Of a DNA stretch of 10,552 nucleotides, positions 6,004-10,552 are shown piece after piece. Position numbers and translations under genes: made by a program. Under the pieces are notes generated by a model, which saw only the letters and a program-made list of their open reading frames with translations, searched no databases and had not been told where the DNA came from. Positions within the stretch are counted from its first letter, which is position 1. Every line of letters starts with the position of its first letter. The stretch lies in contig CALICC010000068.1 of the NCBI GenBank assembly GCA_938049325.1, positions 1 to 10,552 on the forward strand, written 5' to 3'. This DNA comes from an uncultured Ilumatobacter sp. (GTDB taxonomy: Bacteria > Actinomycetota > Acidimicrobiia > Acidimicrobiales > Ilumatobacteraceae).

Positions 6004-8113
6004 GTGAGGTGCCTCCGTTCCGGACCATCTCGCCGAGGCGCCGCATCCACGCAGCCTGCGCAACGACATCAGGGTCGGCGACGCCGACACGACGTGCGGC
6101 CTCGCTCCACACAAGCGCGTCACCGGCAGTACGCGCGGCGAGTGCTGGGACAGCACGCTCGAAGACGGCGTCGATGTCGACGGGGAGCGACGATGCCCGC
6201 CGAGTCACGTTGAGTCGCTGCCGCTCCAGTGGCACGCCGACGAACGCACCCAAACCGTCGAAGGCCCCATCGCCCTGCTCGACCAAACCAACGAAGCCCA
6301 AGCGCCGGATCTTGGTGGACGCGATGCGCGCGACCCTGGCCAGCGCCTCGTTGGGGATGAACGAATTGTCGGGAATCGCGGGATCGTCGACCAACAGGCG
6401 AATCAACACGTTGTCGGTCTGGTACGCGATCGACTCGTCGAGCAACCAGTCGGCGAAGTCGAGATGCACCGCACTCGTGCTGCTCTGCCAGGGCAGCTCG
6501 GCGGTTCGTGCCTCGTCGGTCAGGCCTCGCCAGTACTCATAGTGCGAGAGCAACCGGCAGCGTGGCTCGCGTACCACCGTCGCGATGTCGCCAAGGTCGA
6601 AGCGCGTCTGCAACGTCGCGAGCGTGAAGTGTCCGGCCACGGCGTCGACACCTTGAAGATCGGCACGATCTTCAAGGACCTGATGACGCAGCCCGGCCGG
6701 GCGCTCGTCGTTGCGGTAGGGACCCATCCACGTCGGGTCGAAGACGTGGTCCGACCACCGGTGGTCAGCCAATCCGGTGCGCAGGCTGGCAACGACCGAG
6801 CTGCCCGCCGACTTCGGAACGTGCAAGAACGCAAAGGGTCGCACGCCACCCTCGGTCGACGCATCGGCTTGGTTCGAACCGCCATGGTTCGCACTCCTCC
6901 GATCGGCGAGACGGTCCTGCACCAGCTCCGTCACGCGGCCACCCACCGAGCGAGCTCGTTTGAGGGCCGCACGGGCCGTCACCGCGAGTTCGCCGTCGCG
7001 ACGCAGTGCTGTGGATGCAACCAGCGGCGGTGCCGATGCCGACGGAGCCCCAGCGGCGTCGAGATTCGCGAGCCACTCGCCCAGGCTTCCGTTTCCGCCA
7101 CCGAACCCGTCGGGCGTGCCACGATCGTCGACGGTCCGTCCTGCCGCGACCTCTTCAAGCACGGCATTGCGGACCCGACGCCGGACCTCGGTGGTCAACT
7201 CGACGCCGTCGTCGGAACGATTCCACGGATATGCCGAACGACGCCGTTCGACGTGACCGAGCTCGATCAACCGCGCTGCGTATGCGTCGGACAGCGTCCG
7301 CATTCCGGTGCCGACCGCATGATCGACCCGCGGCGCGGGCAACTGATGCTTCGACAACACGTCGGGACGCTGCGGATCGAATCCACTGAAGTGCACGAAT
7401 CGGACTGGATGCGCTTCGGATGCAGCCACGACGGCAGGCGGCGATACCGAAGCGTCGATGGGACGCTCGTGGATGTTCCACCACGCGACGTTCATGCCGG
7501 AGTCGCGACAGATCTGATAGTCGAACAGCGACGGAACCCAGTCAACCCAGCGCTGGTCGGTGAAGTGCGACTGTTCGAAATCGACGACGGCATCAAATCG
7601 CAGGCGTTCGTCCCACCAGTCGAGGAAGGCGCGGCCCTGATTGCTGACGGCGAGAAAGCCGCAGTTGTACATGCCGGACTGCATGATCGTGCCTTCGCTC
7701 ACGTTCATGCCGTCACGCGGGACCGGCTCGAGTGCGTGCGGCGTGAGCACGATGCCGTGCTCGATCGCCGGCTCGACCTGTGCGTCGAAGTTCGAGAAGA
7801 CCTGGATGTCAGGATCGAGGTAGCAGGCGATTCCGGTCTCGTCCTGCGAGCGCAGCAACAGCCGCAAGAACGACGGCTTGACCGCCGTGGAGAACTCCAT
7901 CACGTCGTAGATGGTCTTCATCGTCGACAGCGATGCAGCGTCGAGATCGAGGTCGGCCAACCGGGCCGTCTCAATATCGGCACCGAAGTCGCACGGCTCG
8001 TCATCGACGACGAGGACCGTAAAGGTCGAGGCCGGGTGATGTTCGAGGAACGACTCGCCCAGCAGGCGGGCCATCGCGGAGTAGTTCGACGCGACAATCG
8101 TTCCAGCTCGCAT
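5996..8113 (-). CDS. Bifunctional glycosyltransferase (GT-A, DxD) - sulfotransferase fusion
   Basis: 705 residues with two enzyme domains. The N-terminal domain (about 1-290) starts MRAGTIVASNYSAMARLL and has the metal-binding DPD in CYLDPDIQVF (Asp100, Asp102), GMYNCGFLAV, FTDQRWVDWVP and FVHFSGFDP, as in GT8/GT-A enzymes handling nucleotide sugars. A long Ala/Gly/Ser/Arg-rich linker (about 300-425) follows. The C-terminal domain (about 426-705) is a sulfotransferase: the PAPS 5'-phosphosulfate loop FLHVPKSAGSS (Lys434), a GHF histidine (His495) that could be the catalytic base, and the 3'-phosphate motif VVREPRCRLLSHYEYWR (Arg515, Ser523). The best fit is the Sulfotransfer_2-like group. I start at ATG 8113 because homologous domains begin with a similar MR-IVxxNY; a GTG at 8125 overlaps the previous TAG by one base and is possible. 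The product likely adds a sugar and sulfates a surface glycan; the substrate is unknown. Confidence 0.88.
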   Translation of the reverse strand: MRAGTIVASNYSAMARLLGESFLEHHPASTFTVLVVDDEPCDFGADIETARLADLDLDAASLSTMKTIYDVMEFSTAVKPSFLRLLLRSQDETGIACYLDPDIQVFSNFDAQVEPAIEHGIVLTPHALEPVPRDGMNVSEGTIMQSGMYNCGFLAVSNQGRAFLDWWDERLRFDAVVDFEQSHFTDQRWVDWVPSLFDYQICRDSGMNVAWWNIHERPIDASVSPPAVVAASEAHPVRFVHFSGFDPQRPDVLSKHQLPAPRVDHAVGTGMRTLSDAYAARLIELGHVERRRSAYPWNRSDDGVELTTEVRRRVRNAVLEEVAAGRTVDDRGTPDGFGGGNGSLGEWLANLDAAGAPSASAPPLVASTALRRDGELAVTARAALKRARSVGGRVTELVQDRLADRRSANHGGSNQADASTEGGVRPFAFLHVPKSAGSSVVASLRTGLADHRWSDHVFDPTWMGPYRNDERPAGLRHQVLEDRADLQGVDAVAGHFTLATLQTRFDLGDIATVVREPRCRLLSHYEYWRGLTDEARTAELPWQSSTSAVHLDFADWLLDESIAYQTDNVLIRLLVDDPAIPDNSFIPNEALARVARIASTKIRRLGFVGLVEQGDGAFDGLGAFVGVPLERQRLNVTRRASSLPVDIDAVFERAVPALAARTAGDALVWSEAARRVGVADPDVVAQAAWMRRLGEMVRNGGTSRG
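6012..6016 (-). promoter_or_regulatory. Shine-Dalgarno GGAGG of the methyltransferase gene
   Basis: GGAGG on the - strand, eight bases before the GTG at 6003, inside the last codons (NGGTSRG) of the sulfotransferase fusion gene. It decides the start of the methyltransferase gene and is the only strong ribosome-binding site I see in the operon. Confidence 0.75.
6651..6677 (-). repeat. Perfect 11-bp inverted repeat with 5-base loop inside coding sequence
   Basis: The arms CCTTGAAGATC and GATCTTCAAGG are exact reverse complements separated by five bases (GGCAC on the + strand). The element lies within the sulfotransferase domain, encoding part of VLEDRADLQGV, so it would form a hairpin in the operon mRNA. 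No T-run follows, so it is not a typical intrinsic terminator. Confidence 0.8.
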
Positions 8114-8124
8114 TGCCGGCAACA

Positions 8125-10344
8125 CTAACGGCGAGCGGTATCAGGCCACGCGGCAACTCGACCCGGCATCGCGTTCCGGATGCGGCCGACAACACCGCGC
8201 GCAACGTCGAGCCCGTCGAAGAACGGCTGACTCTCGCCAGTTTCGGAGGCGCCGGGAGCACGCAGCACCGCGGCAAACGCTTCGCCGAACTGAGCGGCGG
8301 TCGGCTGGTCGGCGATGCGGCGCCGAGCTCGCTCGACCAAACGCGCCCTAAAGTCGGGCTCGAACGCGAGACGTCGCAGCAACGCTGCCGCTTGGTCGAG
8401 GTCGGGTTCTGCCCAAACGGCAGTCTCGGGATAGATCCCCTGGCCGTTGGTCACGTGCACGAGCTCGGCGTCGACCATCGCCGCGCAGCGGTGATCCATG
8501 AAGTCGGTGACGCTGGAGTACCGCGTCGCGACCACAGCGGTACCGAGCCACATGGCGAGCGCCGGGTGCAGGCCGTACCCCTCGCTGCGGTGCAGCGACA
8601 CCAGACAGTCGGCGGCGGCCAGGAGCGCGTGGTGGTGCGCATCATCGAGGTGTTCGTCGACGAATTCGATCCGTGGATCGCCGCCGCATACCGCACGGGT
8701 GGACGCGACGTCGTCGGGGCGCTGGTCGCCGTTGATCGACTTGACGACGAGGCGCACCTGCGGTTGGCCATCATGGTCCGGGAAGGCAGTTCGAAACGCC
8801 TCGATTGCCCCATGAGGGTTCTTGCGCTCCACGATGCTCAGGTAGTCGAAGCTGACCACGAAGACCACGTCATCGTTCCAACGACTCCGCCATTCGCGCA
8901 CGAGGAGGTCGTCGACATCCGGTTCAGGCATCCTGAGCGGTACGAGCCGCACGGCGACACCTTCGGGGGCCACCCGAGCGTAGGCCTCGCGCACAAAGGT
9001 GGTCGGAGCCCACACTTCGTCGACGAGGCTCATCGCATCGCGATGCTGATCGGGCACCTCGGCAAGCTCCCAGAGCCAGTAGCCGATGATGCGCTTTCCC
9101 GGCCCAGTGAGCTCCGGGTATCGCTCGCAGAACAGCGCGAACTCGAACGCCGTGACCAGCGCGATCGTGGTGTCGTGGAGATGTGCTGGAGTCGGACGGG
9201 CTGGGCGACGACGGGGGCTCGTCGACAGGTCGTTGTCGACCTCGACCACCGGGACACCCGCCTCGCGAAAGGCGTCCGACATCTCGCGAGCGATGCTGCC
9301 GAGACCGCTGCTGATGTGGTGATACCCGACGATGTTGACGCCTGGTGTTCCGCGAAGGCGCCGAGCCATACGTTGCCGTTGAGCCGAGCGGAGGCGGGAC
9401 ACGATTCGTCGGGCTGCGCTCGGCGGATGATTCCGGAGCCGCACACGCAGCACGGCGGGCAGTCCAATGAGGCCGTCGAGCAACGCTCGTCGGTGCGCCG
9501 CATGAGGGGCATGACGCAACCGCCGGAGCGACAGCCCGACCCCACGGGCGAGCTCGATCGGCGAACCGTGCAGCGCAGACGACCAGATCCGATTGCGCTC
9601 TTGAAGGCGTCGCACATCGTCACCCATCGACGCCGTCGTCGCGCTCCCGCGATGCCAGACGTGAGACGCGGGTACGAGGCGCGCCCGCCATCCACACCGT
9701 TGTGCTCGCCGCGACAACTCGACGTCTTCGTAATACAGAAAGAACCGCTCGTCGAAGGAACCGACGTCGTCGAGGAACGATCGACTCACGACAACGGCAC
9801 CCCCGGTGAAACCTTCGATGTCGCTCGGAGCAGGATTCAGGTCATCGACCGATCGCCCGCGATCGATGTCGGAACCCGCGCCGTACTTGTCGATCGTGAC
9901 ACCAGCGCTATTGATCGTGTCGGTCCCTGTTTCGATGAGGAGCGGTTGTGCGATGCCCACGCGCGTGGACGCATCGAGCTCACCGAGCAGCGGCTCAAGC
10001 CATCCGTCTGCGACCTCGACGTCGTCGTTCAGCAAAGCCACGGCCTGCGCACCTCCGGCCAGTGCCGCCGCGATTCCGAGGTTCATGCCAGCGGCGTAGC
10101 CGCCATTCGAACCGGCAGAGATCACGGTGACGGCGTCGCTGAGCCGACGGTCGCCATCCGGTGCCGCTTCGAGCAGTGCGAGCGCCGACTCGCCGTTGTC
10201 GACGACGATGACGCGGGCAGATCCCGACCCGTCGACGACCGACCGCACGGTCGCTTCGAGCATGCCAGCCGGTGGCCGGAACGTGAGGACGACGACTGCG
10301 GTCAGATGATCCGCGCTCGTTCGTTGCGCGGAGCCTGGTGACAC
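8125..10344 (-). CDS. Two-domain glycosyltransferase, GT2 fused to GT4-like
   Basis: 739 residues. The N-terminal GT2 domain (about 13-260) is of the WbbL/rhamnosyltransferase-like type: VIVVDNGES, SNGGYAAGMNLGI (79-91), the metal-binding LLNDDVEV (Asp107, Asp108), GFTGGAVVVSR, and FDERFFLYYEDVELSRRAQRCG with the following HVWHRGSA. An Arg-rich amphipathic linker (about 267-333) suits membrane association. The second domain (about 336-697) begins NIVGYHHISSGLG, shares DEVWAPTTFV, ERKNP and SLHRSEG with the GT4 gene at 3235-4431, but reads EGYGLHPAL where E-x7-E is expected: the first Glu (588) is kept, the second is Leu596. Start is GTG 10344, 4 bp after the preceding stop; no Shine-Dalgarno is seen. 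The stop TAG abuts the sulfotransferase fusion gene. It probably adds two successive sugars to a lipid-linked glycan; donors and acceptor are not predictable. Confidence 0.9.
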   Translation of the reverse strand: MSPGSAQRTSADHLTAVVVLTFRPPAGMLEATVRSVVDGSGSARVIVVDNGESALALLEAAPDGDRRLSDAVTVISAGSNGGYAAGMNLGIAAALAGGAQAVALLNDDVEVADGWLEPLLGELDASTRVGIAQPLLIETGTDTINSAGVTIDKYGAGSDIDRGRSVDDLNPAPSDIEGFTGGAVVVSRSFLDDVGSFDERFFLYYEDVELSRRAQRCGWRARLVPASHVWHRGSATTASMGDDVRRLQERNRIWSSALHGSPIELARGVGLSLRRLRHAPHAAHRRALLDGLIGLPAVLRVRLRNHPPSAARRIVSRLRSAQRQRMARRLRGTPGVNIVGYHHISSGLGSIAREMSDAFREAGVPVVEVDNDLSTSPRRRPARPTPAHLHDTTIALVTAFEFALFCERYPELTGPGKRIIGYWLWELAEVPDQHRDAMSLVDEVWAPTTFVREAYARVAPEGVAVRLVPLRMPEPDVDDLLVREWRSRWNDDVVFVVSFDYLSIVERKNPHGAIEAFRTAFPDHDGQPQVRLVVKSINGDQRPDDVASTRAVCGGDPRIEFVDEHLDDAHHHALLAAADCLVSLHRSEGYGLHPALAMWLGTAVVATRYSSVTDFMDHRCAAMVDAELVHVTNGQGIYPETAVWAEPDLDQAAALLRRLAFEPDFRARLVERARRRIADQPTAAQFGEAFAAVLRAPGASETGESQPFFDGLDVARGVVGRIRNAMPGRVAAWPDTARR

Positions 10345-10348
10345 ACCG

Positions 10349-10552
10349 TCAGTGTATTGAGATCGCGGGATCCGAAGCGTCTACCGGAGCGGGACCATCG
10401 GGCGCAGCGAACTCCGGCGCCGTCACAGGAGCCGGCGGAGCGAGCAACGATTGAGGTGCAGCCATCGCCGGCAACGGCGCGACGGGGGCCGAAGGGGCCA
10501 CGGGGGCCACGGGGGCCACGGGGGCCGAGGCAACGACGGCCGCTGGAGCCTG
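10349..10552 (-). CDS. C-terminal tail of an unidentified Pro/Ala-rich protein (5' partial, runs off right edge)
   Basis: The frame is open on the - strand from the right edge to TGA at 10349-10351, giving 67 residues. The composition is dominated by Ala, Pro and Val, with APV repeats at the start and an ending PVDASDPAISIH. No catalytic motif or membrane segment is visible, so I do not name a function. Support for it being coding is the uninterrupted frame, the repeat length of nine bases (a multiple of three) that keeps frame, and the 4-bp gap to the GT2-GT4 gene, which makes it the preceding operon member. The low-complexity composition suggests a disordered tail or linker of a larger, perhaps glycan-related, protein whose folded part lies outside the window. 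A non-coding GC-rich stretch cannot be fully excluded. Confidence 0.6.
   Translation of the reverse strand, partial: QAPAAVVASAPVAPVAPVAPSAPVAPLPAMAAPQSLLAPPAPVTAPEFAAPDGPAPVDASDPAISIH
10351..10356 (-). promoter_or_regulatory. Weak candidate -10 before the GT2-GT4 gene
   Basis: TACACT fits TAnnnT and lies six bases before the GTG at 10344, the same spacing as the candidate leaderless promoter at 2636-2641. It overlaps the final codons and stop of the upstream gene, so an internal operon promoter is possible, but chance is a real alternative. Confidence 0.25.
10484..10528 (-). repeat. Five tandem 9-bp units encoding Ala-Pro-Val-like triplets
   Basis: On the + strand the units read GGGGGCCGA, AGGGGCCAC, GGGGGCCAC, GGGGGCCAC, GGGGGCCGA. 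On the - strand they encode Ser-Ala-Pro and Val-Ala-Pro repeats in frame. Such a run can change copy number by slippage without shifting the frame. Confidence 0.75.

Noticed and set aside
6004..6156. Longer N-terminus of the methyltransferase starting at 6156
   Set aside because: It would overlap the sulfotransferase domain by more than 150 bp and look like an out-of-frame shadow; the GTG at 6003 has GGAGG at good spacing.
6464..8128. 554-codon open frame on the + strand
   Set aside because: Antisense to the glycosyltransferase-sulfotransferase gene, with no domain or plausible start context.
8113..10341. 742-codon open frame on the + strand
   Set aside because: It lies wholly antisense to the GT2-GT4 gene, shows no recognisable domain and has the Arg/His/Val-rich composition typical of antisense frames in GC-rich DNA; the - strand frame has clear catalytic motifs.
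1..10552. CRISPR array, tRNA, rRNA or riboswitch
   Set aside because: No array of repeats with unique spacers, no tRNA-like cloverleaf or CCA end, and almost no non-coding space to hold such elements; the only spaced repeats are the two REP pairs with 3-bp gaps.

Overview
The window comes from a GC-rich bacterium, most likely an actinobacterium. The evidence is strongly G/C third codon positions, a homodimeric-type pyruvate dehydrogenase E1, an HhH-GPD protein of a type I associate with actinobacteria, and a leaderless-looking promoter (TAnnnT six bases before the ATG). Acidimicrobiia (Ilumatobacter-like) is my guess, not something the sequence proves.

Layout, left to right. (1) Bases 1-1524, + strand: the C-terminal 507 codons of aceE, open at the left edge. 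(2) Bases 1521-2625: a REP/RAYT module. A Y1 (HUH) transposase gene on the - strand is bracketed by two pairs of 36-bp repeats. Units within a pair are 3 bp apart, and the left pair is inverted relative to the right pair. The first repeat overlaps the aceE stop codon. (3) Bases 2648-4431, + strand: an HhH-GPD base-excision-repair-like gene whose TGA overlaps the ATG of a GT4 glycosyltransferase (TGATG). (4) Bases 4435-10552, - strand, convergent with the previous pair and only 3 bp away: a tight operon of at least four genes. In transcription order these are the Pro/Ala-rich tail of a gene cut by the right edge, a GT2-GT4 double glycosyltransferase, a GT-A glycosyltransferase fused to a sulfotransferase, and a methyltransferase fused to a degenerate glycosyltransferase-like region and a coiled coil. 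Junctions are a 4-bp gap, an 11-bp gap (or 1-bp overlap with an alternative GTG start) and an 8-bp overlap.

Taken together, regions 3 and 4 look like one edge of a surface-glycan assembly locus that includes a sulfation step and a methyltransferase/coiled-coil protein that could act on chain ends. The GT4 on the + strand and the second half of the GT2-GT4 protein are clear paralogs. The two most interesting objects are the compact REP/RAYT insertion between aceE and the repair gene, and the multidomain glycan operon with its sulfotransferase fusion. Nearly all bases are assigned. Only 2626-2647 (a candidate promoter) and 4432-4434 lie outside genes or repeats.
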